Assembly: GCA_003150405.1 (NCBI GenBank)
Contig: QAMM01000003.1
Location: 1 to 64,000 of the forward strand
Direction of reading: 5' to 3'
From: Clostridiales bacterium
GTDB lineage: Bacteria > Bacillota > Clostridia > Oscillospirales > Ruminococcaceae
Length of the DNA stretch: 64,000 nucleotides
Numbering within the stretch: the stretch's first letter is position 1; each line of letters starts with the position of its first letter. Shown here piece by piece: positions 43,526 to 52,158 of this stretch. The notes beneath the pieces are model-generated. The model saw only the letters and a list, made by a program, of their open reading frames with translations. It did no database searches and was not told the DNA's origin. The translations under genes were made by a program, and so were the position numbers.

Positions 43526-45262
43526 TTATACAATCATTTGGAAGAACTCAGCAATCGGGCCGAGTGCCAGCGCAGGGAAGAAGCTCAGCGCGCCAACCAG
43601 AAGTACTACAAAGATTAACAAGAAGATGAAGAGCGCATTGTGGGTTTTCAGGGTACCGGCGCTGACAGCAACCTTTTTCTTCTGCACAAGGCTGCCTGCA
43701 ATCGCAAGGGTTGCCACCATCGGCACAAACCGTACAAACAGCATGACAAGTCCAATGCTGACATTCAAAAAGACGGTGTTGGCGTTAAAGCCTGCAAAGG
43801 CAGAACCGTTGTTACCTGCACCAGAGGAATATGAATACAATACTTCTGAGAAGCCGTGCGCTCCGGCGTTGTTCAAACTGGCGTGCACCTCCGGCAGCAT
43901 TGCCGCAATGCCGCTGCCAACCAGGCAGGCAATGGGGGTGGCAAGACAGACCAGCATCGCCATCTTCATTTCATAAGGCTCAATTTTTTTGCCCAAGTAT
44001 TCCGGCGTACGGCCGACCATCAGCCCGGCTATGAATACTGCGAGAATAGCAAAGCCTATCATACCGTATAATCCACAGCCAACGCCGCCGAAAATAACTT
44101 CACCAAGCTGCATCTGGAGCATGGTAATCATGCCGCCTAATGGAGTGTAGCTGTCATGCATTGAGTTGACTGAGCCGTTAGAAGCAGCAGTTGTAAATGC
44201 CGCCCACGTTGAAGAGGTCGCAATGCCAAAGCGTGCCTCTTTGCCTTCCATATTACCGCCAGGCTGGTCGACCATTGAGGTATCAACTGCACCGTTTTGA
44301 ACAAGCTGCGGAGTTGCTGACTGCTCGTTAACTGCAATGATGGAGAGCGCTGCGCCAAGCATGATGAACATGGCGAGGAAAATGGCAATTCCCTGTTTTT
44401 TATCCTTGATGTTGCGCCCAAAGGTAAAGCAAAGCGCAACCGGTATCAGAAGAAGGGAAATCATTTCCAGCATATTGGTAAATGCGTTTGGATTCTCAAG
44501 CGGGTGAGCCGAGTTGACGCCGTAGAAGCCGCCGCCGTTTGTACCGAGCTGTTTAATAGCTACCTGGCTTGCCGCTGGGCCCATTGGAACAATCTGCTGG
44601 GTGACAACCGTGCCGTCTTCCAGTGTAATGGGCTCAAGCAGGTCAACAGTTTGGTAAGCGTCAAAGTTCTGGCTGACGCCCTGTGAGAACAAACCAACTG
44701 TGACAATAATCGAAAGCGGAATGAGAATGTACAAAATGATGCGGGTCATATCGGTCCAGAAACTGCCAAGGCCGTTTTCTTTTACCTTAATAAATCCGCG
44801 GATAAGGGCGAACAGCACAGCAATACCAGTTGCCGCCGAAACAAAGTTCTGTACGGTCAGACCCAGCATCTGGGTGAGGTAGCTCAGGGTGCTTTCACCG
44901 GAATAGGCCTGCCAGTTGGTGTTGGTAACGAAGCTGGCGGTAGTGTTAAATGCCAAATGCCACGAGGTCCCGGGCAACCCCTGCGGGTTTAAAAACAAAA
45001 CCCCCTGCAAAAGATGAAGTAAGAACAGGAAAATAAACCCGGCAGCGCTGAACAAAAGTGCGCTTACAGCATACTTTTTCCAGCTCATTTGCTCATCCTT
45101 GTCAATGCGCAGGGCTTTGTAAATAACCTTTTCGCAGGGGACAAGGAGCCCAGAGAGAAATACCTTTTCCCCGTTCATAACCTTGCCTATGTATTTGCCC
45201 AGCGGAATTGCCAAAGCAACAAGGATCACCAGATACAGTACATACTGTAAAACAGCACTCAT
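43526..45262 (-). CDS. kdpA: KdpA, K+-channel-like subunit
   Basis: 578 residues with about ten membrane helices. It carries the four pore-loop segments of the SKT superfamily: [56 protein letters not shown] and [14 protein letters not shown]. It forms the selectivity filter and takes up K+. It starts 4 bp within the end of kdpF (ATGA overlap), with AAAGGAG upstream inside kdpF. Confidence 0.97.
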   Translation of the reverse strand: MSAVLQYVLYLVILVALAIPLGKYIGKVMNGEKVFLSGLLVPCEKVIYKALRIDKDEQMSWKKYAVSALLFSAAGFIFLFLLHLLQGVLFLNPQGLPGTSWHLAFNTTASFVTNTNWQAYSGESTLSYLTQMLGLTVQNFVSAATGIAVLFALIRGFIKVKENGLGSFWTDMTRIILYILIPLSIIVTVGLFSQGVSQNFDAYQTVDLLEPITLEDGTVVTQQIVPMGPAASQVAIKQLGTNGGGFYGVNSAHPLENPNAFTNMLEMISLLLIPVALCFTFGRNIKDKKQGIAIFLAMFIMLGAALSIIAVNEQSATPQLVQNGAVDTSMVDQPGGNMEGKEARFGIATSSTWAAFTTAASNGSVNSMHDSYTPLGGMITMLQMQLGEVIFGGVGCGLYGMIGFAILAVFIAGLMVGRTPEYLGKKIEPYEMKMAMLVCLATPIACLVGSGIAAMLPEVHASLNNAGAHGFSEVLYSYSSGAGNNGSAFAGFNANTVFLNVSIGLVMLFVRFVPMVATLAIAGSLVQKKKVAVSAGTLKTHNALFIFLLIFVVLLVGALSFFPALALGPIAEFFQMIV

Positions 45263-45351
45263 GAACGGTCATCTCCTTTCAGCAGGATATACCCGAGGTA
45301 GACAAGCAGGATTAGGCCGACAACGCCAATCCCTGCCACAACATAATCCAT
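45259..45351 (-). CDS. kdpF: KdpF small membrane subunit
   Basis: 30 residues, too short for usual ORF lists: [20 protein letters not shown], then [11 protein letters not shown] single membrane helix with a basic/acidic tail matches KdpF, which sits between KdpA and KdpB in KdpFABC and stabilises it. GGAGG lies 9 nt before the ATG, and the stop overlaps the kdpA start (ATGA). It is the first gene of the operon. Confidence 0.9.
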   Translation of the reverse strand: MDYVVAGIGVVGLILLVYLGYILLKGDDRS

Positions 45352-45397
45352 AATCCATAACCTCCTTTATTCTACAAGGCAAGTTTATCATGCAGGG

Positions 45398-45446
45398 GAT
45401 TAGGGTGGTGTTAGGGATGATGTTAAGAATGTTAAAGTTGTGTTAA
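45398..45446 (-). promoter_or_regulatory. Tandem direct repeats upstream of kdpF, candidate KdpE-binding site
   Basis: On the minus strand TTAACA or close variants occur five times (plus-strand positions 45441, 45430, 45421, 45409, 45398), spaced 11, 9, 12 and 11 bp. Helical-turn-spaced direct repeats are the usual target of OmpR/PhoB-type regulators. The block lies about 50-95 bp before the kdpF start, between an upstream terminator and the operon. Confidence 0.55.
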
Positions 45447-45491
45447 GAAAATAAAAATAAGATGCGTCTGTTTTTTAAACAGACGCATCTT
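45447..45491 (-). terminator. Terminator upstream of the kdp operon
   Basis: AAGATGCGTCTGTTT pairs with AACAGACGCATCTT; on the minus strand TTATTTTTATTTTC follows. It insulates kdp from the methyltransferase gene. Confidence 0.8.
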
Positions 45492-45649
45492 ATCTCAGTT
45501 AAGCTTTATGTTTTATTGGTGCAGAATGGAGGGTTGCCGGGTGGAGAAAAATATTCATTAATTTCCGGAGGGAAATCCAGCGGCTCAAAAAACCAACTAC
45601 AGGTTTCCGTGCATTTTTCCTATGCCATGAAAGCGCCATCTATGCAGAA

Positions 45650-46891
45650 CTATTTTACCATAATGGCAGGTTTCCCATTGTAAACACGTGCAACGGTGTC
45701 TGCAAATGCCTGATTCACAGCAGTAATGCCAAAAGGTATCCGCACAGCAGTTTGCAGAGCCTTGACCAATTCAGCACCCTGTTCTGCGGATACACTGGGC
45801 AGCTGAGTAAAGTCAATGTTCATATATTCGGCATCCGTGTCGAAGAGTTTGTCAAGCGCGAGATCCAGTACGCTATCAAAATCGCCGGAGGTGATGTAGT
45901 CACTAATTTCTTCAGCGTTTTCCGGTGTTACCAATTCAAAAGCAGGGGTATCTGTATCAATGGTAATGCAGACGGTTGCCGTACAGGCGGTGCTGCGTAG
46001 GTCCGGAGTGCGTTTGAACGGCTGCATTTTGGCCAGAACGCCAGAAAGCTGTCGGATATATTCGTAGTTGGTACCGCAGCAGCCGCCAAGGATGTTGACA
46101 CCACATGCGGCAAGCTCGCCCATTACACCGGCATACTCCTCCGGAGTCACATCAAAGGTGGTCACGCCGTCGCGTTCCTGCGGAAGACCTGCATTTGGCT
46201 GAACCAAAATAGGCAGTGAAGTCATTGCCGTCAGTTGTTTTGCATACGGCAGCAGATCTTTCGGTCCAACGCTGCAATTAATGCCTACGGCATCTGCGCC
46301 TACGCTTTCCATCATGGCAGCAACGCTTTCTAGGCAGCCGCCCGTGTAGGTACGCCCATTTTGCTCCAATGTAATCGAACAGAAAAGCGGCAGCTTGGTA
46401 TTTTCCTTTACAGACAGCGCGCCGATTTTTAATTCGTACGGATCGGCCATCGTTTCAATGAGCACAGCGTCTGCACCAAGCTTTTCGGCGAGCAGGGCCT
46501 GCTCTTTATAAATTTCATAAGCTTCATTGAAAGAAACTTCGCCCATTGGCTCCAGCAGCTTGCCGCATGGGCCAATATCGTAAATAATGTAGGCGGATTT
46601 ACCGGCCTTCTCCACTGCCCGTGCGGCACATTCAAAGGCGGCGTGCGCCAGCTCCTCTACCGTGTAGGGAAGACCTTCCACCTTGAACCGGCTGTTGCTG
46701 AAGGTGTTCAGGGTAATAACCATCGCGCCGCTCTCTAAGTATTTTCTATGAATTTCGGTGACGGCCTCCGGCTTGGTGATGTTGAGCACTGAAGGGTTTT
46801 CCCCCGGCTGCAGCACACCGTCCATCAAAACGGTTCCAAACGCACCGTCAAAAATCAAAAACTGGTTTTGAATATGGGAAAGGATGTCCAT
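45650..46891 (-). CDS. Homocysteine S-methyltransferase-family protein with short C-terminal extension
   Basis: 413 residues. Residues 1-295 are the homocysteine-methyltransferase barrel (as in MetH N-terminus or BHMT): IFDGAFGTVLMDGV, LNTFSNSR, and zinc ligands in GINCSVGP and GGCCGTN. The last 100 residues (SGDFDSVLDLALDKLFDTDAEYMNIDF ... VRIPFGITAVN ... YNGKPAIMVK) look like the opening of a pterin-binding domain that stops early. It probably transfers a methyl group to homocysteine or a similar thiol; the methyl donor is unclear. The start at 46891 has AAAGGAG upstream. It is monocistronic. Confidence 0.82.
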   Translation of the reverse strand: MDILSHIQNQFLIFDGAFGTVLMDGVLQPGENPSVLNITKPEAVTEIHRKYLESGAMVITLNTFSNSRFKVEGLPYTVEELAHAAFECAARAVEKAGKSAYIIYDIGPCGKLLEPMGEVSFNEAYEIYKEQALLAEKLGADAVLIETMADPYELKIGALSVKENTKLPLFCSITLEQNGRTYTGGCLESVAAMMESVGADAVGINCSVGPKDLLPYAKQLTAMTSLPILVQPNAGLPQERDGVTTFDVTPEEYAGVMGELAACGVNILGGCCGTNYEYIRQLSGVLAKMQPFKRTPDLRSTACTATVCITIDTDTPAFELVTPENAEEISDYITSGDFDSVLDLALDKLFDTDAEYMNIDFTQLPSVSAEQGAELVKALQTAVRIPFGITAVNQAFADTVARVYNGKPAIMVK

Positions 46892-46920
46892 GTTGCATCT
46901 CCTTTTTGGGTTAAAGGTAA

Positions 46921-46964
46921 AATAACATGTTATTATTATACAACACCGCCTGCCCTGCTGTAAA
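46921..46964 (-). promoter_or_regulatory. Promoter and palindromic operator of the homocysteine methyltransferase gene
   Basis: On the minus strand TTTACA (46964-46959), 18 bp, TATAAT (46940-46935). A perfect 14-bp palindrome, AATAACATGTTATT (46921-46934), follows immediately at the expected transcription start and looks like a repressor site. The leader of about 40 nt is too short for a SAM riboswitch. Confidence 0.6.
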
Positions 46965-47123
46965 GAACAGCGCCGTTTTCTTGGCATATCGGATTAAGAA
47001 ATGGTGTCCTCTTGTATCTGTCTGAGATTCTTGTTACAATAAATAAAACGAAATGAATGGCATAGGACAGCGCTTTTTGACTTGGGGCGACTATGAAATA
47101 CATGAGGGCAAGGGGAGTTTAAT

Positions 47124-47804
47124 ATGGTATCCGCGATTGTGGTAGCGGCGGGCCGCAGTACCCGCATGGGCATGAATAAGCTGTTTCTAAAAATTGGCGG
47201 CGTTCCGGCGGTAGTTCGGAGTATGCTCGCGTTTGAAACTGCGCCTTCGGTTGAAGAAATGATTGTGGTTACCCGCGCGGAGTATCGGGAACAGTTTGCC
47301 GTTTGGAAAGAGGAATATGGCGTTGGCAAATTGACGGCGATCACACTTGGAGGAGATACCCGCCAGCAATCTGTGCTTGCCGGAGTGCGCGCTGCTTCTG
47401 AACAGGCCTGTTATTTTGCAGTCCATGACGGCGCGCGTCCCTTTGTGGACCCGCATGATATTGAGCAGGTCATTGCTGACGCAAAGGAACATGGCGCGGC
47501 AACCCTGGGTGTACCAGTCAAGGATACCATTAAGGTGGTGGCAGGAGATGGCTTCATTGAACAAACGCCGGATCGCAGCCTGCTGTTTATCACCCAGACG
47601 CCGCAGGTCTTCCGCCGTGCGGTTTACCTGGAGGGAATTCGTGCTGCCGAGCGGGATGGTATGGATTTCACCGATGACTGCCAGCTTGTGGAACATGCAG
47701 GCAATCGTGTTTATATGACTAAAGGGAGCTACCGGAACATTAAACTTACAACCGGTGATGATCTTGCGGTGGCACAGGCGTTTGCCGAGAGGAAGGATGA
47801 CTGA
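47124..47804 (+). CDS. ispD: 2-C-methyl-D-erythritol 4-phosphate cytidylyltransferase
   Basis: 226 residues. It joins CTP and MEP in the non-mevalonate isoprenoid pathway. The N-terminal nucleotide site is [32 protein letters not shown] and [10 protein letters not shown] follow, with [14 protein letters not shown] near the C-terminus. AAGGGGAG precedes the ATG. Its stop is one base before the ispF start, so the two are co-translated. Confidence 0.95.
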   Translation: MVSAIVVAAGRSTRMGMNKLFLKIGGVPAVVRSMLAFETAPSVEEMIVVTRAEYREQFAVWKEEYGVGKLTAITLGGDTRQQSVLAGVRAASEQACYFAVHDGARPFVDPHDIEQVIADAKEHGAATLGVPVKDTIKVVAGDGFIEQTPDRSLLFITQTPQVFRRAVYLEGIRAAERDGMDFTDDCQLVEHAGNRVYMTKGSYRNIKLTTGDDLAVAQAFAERKDD

Positions 47805-47805
47805 T

Positions 47806-48282
47806 ATGGTACGAATTGGACATGGATATGACGTGCATCGCCTGACCGTGGGCAGACGGTTGATCCTAGGCGGGGTGGATATCCCCCACACGGTTGGGCT
47901 GCTCGGCCATTCGGATGCTGATGTGCTTACCCATGCCGTGATGGATGCTCTGCTTGGCGCCGCTGCGCTGGGCGACATTGGCGCCCAGTTCCCGGACACC
48001 GATATGGCTTACGCTGACGCGGACAGTATTGTTTTGCTGGAGCGGGTAACGGCGCTTTTACAGCAGCGGGGCTACCGGATAGGGAATATTGACAGCACTG
48101 TAATTGCTCAGTCTCCCAAACTTAAGGATTATATTCCTGCTATGCGGGAACGGCTTGCCGCCGCCTGCGGAATTGTGGTCCCTATGGTCAGCGTCAAGGC
48201 GACCACCGAAGAGGGGCTTGGTTTTTCCGGGCGGCAGGAGGGCATTGCCGCCCACGCGGTCGCACTGATTGAATCGCTGTAA
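47806..48282 (+). CDS. ispF: 2-C-methyl-D-erythritol 2,4-cyclodiphosphate synthase
   Basis: 158 residues, the usual length. It cyclises CDP-ME-2-phosphate to MEcPP. The metal ligands are Asp9 and His11 in GHGYDVHRL and the His in [24 protein letters not shown] and a C-terminal [20 protein letters not shown] complete the signature. The start at 47806 is chosen because GAGGAAGG lies 9 nt upstream, in the end of ispD. IspE is not in the window. Confidence 0.95.
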   Translation: MVRIGHGYDVHRLTVGRRLILGGVDIPHTVGLLGHSDADVLTHAVMDALLGAAALGDIGAQFPDTDMAYADADSIVLLERVTALLQQRGYRIGNIDSTVIAQSPKLKDYIPAMRERLAAACGIVVPMVSVKATTEEGLGFSGRQEGIAAHAVALIESL

Positions 48283-48398
48283 AAAGTATTGTCAGAATCC
48301 ACGGCTGTTTCATATCATGACATTAGGAGCTGTGCGCGCCAAATCTTCCGCGCCGGTTCCTCAAGTGCAAAGTTTGAAAAGCTTAGTGGTGATGATAC

Positions 48399-48620
48399 AT
48401 GAAAAATAATTTGATACTGCTTCGTTCGATCACCTACGCATATAAAGCGCGGGATTATTTATCCCGCAGAGGTATTAACGTCAGTGTTATGCGTACTCCT
48501 GCCGCCTTTACAAAGTGCGGCTGCGGATATAGCATTCGGGTTCGGCAGGATGCTGAATTGGTTGCGGAGATGTTGGAACGGATTGGTATAAAAGTTGTGG
48601 GAATTGAAAGAGTTGATTAA
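48399..48620 (+). CDS. DUF3343 protein (putative Se/S carrier-like)
   Basis: 73 residues. A small protein with SITYAYKARDYLSRRGINV, then a Cys-x-Cys in TKCGCGYSIRV, typical of DUF3343. DUF3343 genes are often found beside cysteine desulfurase-like genes in selenium or molybdoenzyme loci, where a thiol carrier role has been suggested (family knowledge). The cysteine desulfurase-like gene follows 60 bp downstream. The ribosome binding site is weak (GTGGTGATG). Confidence 0.8.
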   Translation: MKNNLILLRSITYAYKARDYLSRRGINVSVMRTPAAFTKCGCGYSIRVRQDAELVAEMLERIGIKVVGIERVD

Positions 48621-48679
48621 CACCGGCACGCCGGTTCAGAAGTGTAAAGATGACTTTATTTCTGAATGGGGGTACGGTG

Positions 48680-49810
48680 TTGATTTATTTGGATAATGCC
48701 GCCACAACCTATCCCAAGCCGTATACGGTGGTGCAGGGGATTGTGTCTGCAACAAAGAACTATGGCGGGAATCCCGGGCGAAGCGGTCATACAATGTCCT
48801 TACGCGCTGCAGCACTTGTGTATGATACTCGGAAAAAAGCGGCGGCCCTCTTTCACGCGGAACCGGAAAATGTCATTTTTACAAGTAACTGTACTCATGC
48901 GCTCAATATGGCCATCAAAGGAGCGGTGCCTACGGGCGGTCATGTGATTCTGTCGGCGCTGGAACACAATGCGGTTCTGCGCCCGGTTTACGCCATGAGC
49001 CAAACCGCTGGGGTCACCTACAGCTTTGCTCTTCCAACGGCGACAGAACGGGGTACTGTGCAGGCTTTTGAACGGCAGATCAACTCCAAAACGACGGCGG
49101 TTATCTGCACCCATGCTTCTAATCTGACAGGGCGTATTATGCCTGTCGAAGCGATTGCGGCGCTTTGCGCGTCAAGGGGAATTCCTTTGATTGTAGATGC
49201 CGCTCAGTCAGCTGGAGTCCTCCCAATCGATGTAAGTAGGCTCGGGCGCTGTGTGGTTTGTATGGCCGGTCATAAGGGATTGTATGGCATTACGGGAACC
49301 GGTATGATGATTTTGGGCGGCGGTATGGAGCTTTCGACCATTCTGGAAGGAGGGACCGGAAGTGTATCCGGCCAGTTGGAGCAGCCGGATTTTACCCCGG
49401 ACCGCTTTGAAAGTGGAACCGTTAATACAGTGGGTATCATGTCGCTGAAAAAGGGGATGGAATTTATCACTCACCTTGGAACCGACAAAATTTACCGGCA
49501 TGAAATGTCCCTTTGCATGCCGGTGTTTGAGGCGCTGAAACGCAACCCTGCAACAATTCCGGTGGACCCTTCCTTTGCATTTGGAACCCATGCGCCGGTA
49601 CTGAGTTTTACACATAATAATATGGATTCTGCTGAGGTCGGAGAGCGCCTGAACCGTGCTGGTATAGCTGTGCGAAGCGGGCTGCATTGCGCACCGCTCG
49701 CCCATGAGTTTTACCATACCAAAAACGGCGGTGCGGTACGCCTTGCCCCAAGCGCCTTTACCAGCAGAAAAGAAATAGAATATCTCATCCGTCAAATAAA
49801 AAAGCTGTAA
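48680..49810 (+). CDS. Cysteine desulfurase-family aminotransferase (class V)
   Basis: 376 residues from the TTG at 48680 (GGGGG upstream; the family starts with IYLDNAATT). ATG at 48650 is an alternative with a weaker site. PLP enzyme: IYLDNAATTYPKP, NPGRSGHTMSLRA, the PLP Lys in AGHKGLYG, and the active-site Cys in RSGLHCAPLAHE. It would take sulfur (or selenium) from cysteine (selenocysteine). Of the cysteine desulfurase branch TIGR01977 by appearance, linked with selenium-dependent hydroxylase loci. It is paired with the DUF3343 gene. Confidence 0.85.
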   Translation: MIYLDNAATTYPKPYTVVQGIVSATKNYGGNPGRSGHTMSLRAAALVYDTRKKAAALFHAEPENVIFTSNCTHALNMAIKGAVPTGGHVILSALEHNAVLRPVYAMSQTAGVTYSFALPTATERGTVQAFERQINSKTTAVICTHASNLTGRIMPVEAIAALCASRGIPLIVDAAQSAGVLPIDVSRLGRCVVCMAGHKGLYGITGTGMMILGGGMELSTILEGGTGSVSGQLEQPDFTPDRFESGTVNTVGIMSLKKGMEFITHLGTDKIYRHEMSLCMPVFEALKRNPATIPVDPSFAFGTHAPVLSFTHNNMDSAEVGERLNRAGIAVRSGLHCAPLAHEFYHTKNGGAVRLAPSAFTSRKEIEYLIRQIKKL

Positions 49811-49827
49811 AAACCGACCAGCTTCGG

Positions 49828-49855
49828 TTGCATTCTCCTGCTTTTATGGTACAAT
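49828..49855 (+). promoter_or_regulatory. Promoter of cdaA-cdaR
   Basis: TTGCAT (49828-49833), 16 bp, TACAAT (49850-49855), 60 bp before cdaA. Confidence 0.5.
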
Positions 49856-49915
49856 ATAAATACAGCCGATTCATGTGAAAGGCTGCAGGCAAAACTGTAA
49901 GGGGGGAGACGCGCT

Positions 49916-50794
49916 ATGAACCAGTTTGTGGAACAGGTTATGCTTTTTTGGAGCACGCTTGTCGGCGTCATTAAAACCTTTACCATTTTTGATTTTATTG
50001 ATATTGTCCTTGTGTCTTATCTTGTCTATAAAGGGATTAAGCTGGTGCGCGAAACCCGTGCGGAGCAGTTGGTCAAAGGTATTGTTATCCTTGCGGTTTC
50101 CTATGCGATAGCGAGTTTTATCCATTTGGAAATGCTTTCGTTTGTTCTGACCAATATTTTCACCTTTGGGTTGCTTGCTATTATAGTGGTCTTTCAGCCG
50201 GAGCTGCGGCGCGCTTTGGAAAAAGTGGGCCGCACAAAAATCACCGAAATCGGCGGCTTTGGCAACAGTGAAAGCCAGCTTGAAAAAGGGCAGACTTGGT
50301 CAAGGCCGATTCCGCAAATTGTAGAAGCATGTGATCGTCTTTCCAATACCAAAACAGGCGCATTGGTTGTCATTGAGCGTCAGACGAAACTAGGCGATCT
50401 GCTTCCGGCGGGTACAATTATTGACGCCCGTGTAAGCACGCAGCTTTTATGCAATATCTTTTACCCCAATTCCCCTATGCATGACGGCGCTGTTATTCTG
50501 CGTGAAGGCCGCGTGCTTGCTGCCGGTTGTTTCCTGCCCAGCACCCAAAAAGGGGAGTATATGGATAAACAACTTGGTTCCAGACATCGTGCCGCTGTTG
50601 GTATGAGTGAGAATTCTGACGCGCTTATCTTGGTTGTTTCGGAGGAAACCGGGATGATTTCGGTCGCGGAAAACGGTCGGCTGGAACGGGGCTTTAATTC
50701 CTATTCCCTGACACAGCTTCTTCAGGACAAGCTCATTCCCAAGGTGCCTGAAAAAGAGAAAAAATCCCGGTGGTTTGGGAGGTTGAAGCGATGA
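49916..50794 (+). CDS. cdaA: Diadenylate cyclase CdaA
   Basis: 292 residues. Three N-terminal membrane helices (about 25-100) are followed by the DAC domain with DGA (190-192) and RHR (223-225), the catalytic motifs that make c-di-AMP from two ATP. The signalling nucleotide controls K+ and osmotic balance, so it is notable that a kdp operon lies 5 kb away. GGGGGGAG precedes the ATG. cdaR overlaps by 4 bp (ATGA). GlmM, the usual third gene, is not in the window. Confidence 0.95.
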   Translation: MNQFVEQVMLFWSTLVGVIKTFTIFDFIDIVLVSYLVYKGIKLVRETRAEQLVKGIVILAVSYAIASFIHLEMLSFVLTNIFTFGLLAIIVVFQPELRRALEKVGRTKITEIGGFGNSESQLEKGQTWSRPIPQIVEACDRLSNTKTGALVVIERQTKLGDLLPAGTIIDARVSTQLLCNIFYPNSPMHDGAVILREGRVLAAGCFLPSTQKGEYMDKQLGSRHRAAVGMSENSDALILVVSEETGMISVAENGRLERGFNSYSLTQLLQDKLIPKVPEKEKKSRWFGRLKR

Positions 50795-52098
50795 AATGGT
50801 TTCGTAGCAACTGGATTTCCAAACTGTTTGACAATGAAGTGTTTATTCGAGTCCTTTCAATTGTAATTGCGGTGGTGGGCTGGTTTCTTGTTGCCCTTAT
50901 TGTCAAGCCGGATTCAATCGGCAACATCAGCAATGTCCCGGTTAGTATTGAAATGGACAATACCGACGCGCAGATGCTGGGCCTGGAGGTCGTGGAAGGC
51001 GGCGACCAGAAAATTACTGTTACCGTAAACGGCAAACGTTACCGTGTTGGCTCGCTGACCGCAGATAATTTTGAAGCGGTTGCTCGGCCCGATAAGGTAA
51101 CTTCCCCGGGAACCTATGAGCTTGACGTTGCTATAAAAAAACGCACGTCGATTACTGACAGCGGAAACGATTATGAAATTGAATCCATCAATCCAGCTAA
51201 AATTACAGTTAAATTTGACCGCATTGTTTCCCGTGAATTTTCGGCCAGTGAATCCAATTTGGAGGTATTGGCGGACGGTATAACGCCTGCGGAGGAATTT
51301 ATTAAAGGCACGCCGACCATTTCGCCGGATACCATTACTGTAACTGGCCCGGAAGGGGATATAGAGCGCATTGCCAAATGTGTGGTGCGTACCGACGCGG
51401 CAGAGGAGCGTTCCGAGACCTACACGGCCAACGGAACGGTCGAGTTTTATGATGCAGACGGGCAGATTATTGATTTTTCAGATAATCCGAATATAAAACT
51501 ATCTTCGGATAAATACACCATTACGGTGCCGATTCTTAAGCAGAAAACCCTGCCCCTCACCTTTGATTACATCAATGTGCCGGACGGTTTTGATGTCAGT
51601 GCTTTAAAGTACACCATGGATAATCCATCTCTGGAAATTGCCGCCCCTGCAAGTGTTATCGATAATATTTCGAGCCTGCGCATTGGTTATGTGGACTTCC
51701 GCAAGTTGACGCTCAATGCAAGCTTTGACTTTAATATTAGTCTGAGAAGCTCCATGAAGAATATCAATAATGTAGAATCGGTTAATGTGACCTTTGATAT
51801 GTCAGCCTATACGTCAAAGACGGTGCGGATTCCATATGCAAACCTACGTATTATCAATAAACCAGAAAGTATTGACGCGCGTGTAACTACTCAGTATATT
51901 TCGGTTAAGCTGATTGGAACGCCGGAAGATCTTGCTGCGGTGACGGCGAATGACGTTATTGGTGAAATTGATATGATCGACCAGAAGGTCACCGACACCA
52001 GCAGTGTTACTTTACCGGTAACGGTAACAATTCCTTCCAAAACGTCGGTTTGGGCAGTGGATGAATATTCTGCCATTGTCCGGGTAACCCCGCAATAG
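50791..52098 (+). CDS. cdaR: CdaA regulator CdaR (YbbR domains)
   Basis: 435 residues. One N-terminal membrane helix (FIRVLSIVIAVVGWFLVALIV) is followed by repeated YbbR beta-domains outside the cell, visible as phrases such as ITVTVNGKRYRVGSL, ITVTGPEGDIERIAKCVVRTD and IRIPYANLRIINKPES-type turns. It modulates CdaA. Its start at 50791 overlaps the cdaA stop (ATGA), so the two are translationally coupled. Confidence 0.9.
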   Translation: MKWFRSNWISKLFDNEVFIRVLSIVIAVVGWFLVALIVKPDSIGNISNVPVSIEMDNTDAQMLGLEVVEGGDQKITVTVNGKRYRVGSLTADNFEAVARPDKVTSPGTYELDVAIKKRTSITDSGNDYEIESINPAKITVKFDRIVSREFSASESNLEVLADGITPAEEFIKGTPTISPDTITVTGPEGDIERIAKCVVRTDAAEERSETYTANGTVEFYDADGQIIDFSDNPNIKLSSDKYTITVPILKQKTLPLTFDYINVPDGFDVSALKYTMDNPSLEIAAPASVIDNISSLRIGYVDFRKLTLNASFDFNISLRSSMKNINNVESVNVTFDMSAYTSKTVRIPYANLRIINKPESIDARVTTQYISVKLIGTPEDLAAVTANDVIGEIDMIDQKVTDTSSVTLPVTVTIPSKTSVWAVDEYSAIVRVTPQ

Positions 52099-52110
52099 CT
52101 GTATTGTCCT

Positions 52111-52140
52111 GCGGCGGCTGGTTTCAGCCGCCGCTTTTTT
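52111..52140 (+). terminator. Terminator of cdaA-cdaR
   Basis: GCGGCGGCTG pairs with CAGCCGCCGC around GTTT and is followed by TTTTTT. Confidence 0.9.
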
Positions 52141-52158
52141 GTCAAAAGGAGTTTGTGT

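Noticed and set aside
46892..46934. Possible SAM or T-box riboswitch before the homocysteine methyltransferase gene
   Set aside because: The predicted leader is only about 40 nt; no room for either riboswitch.
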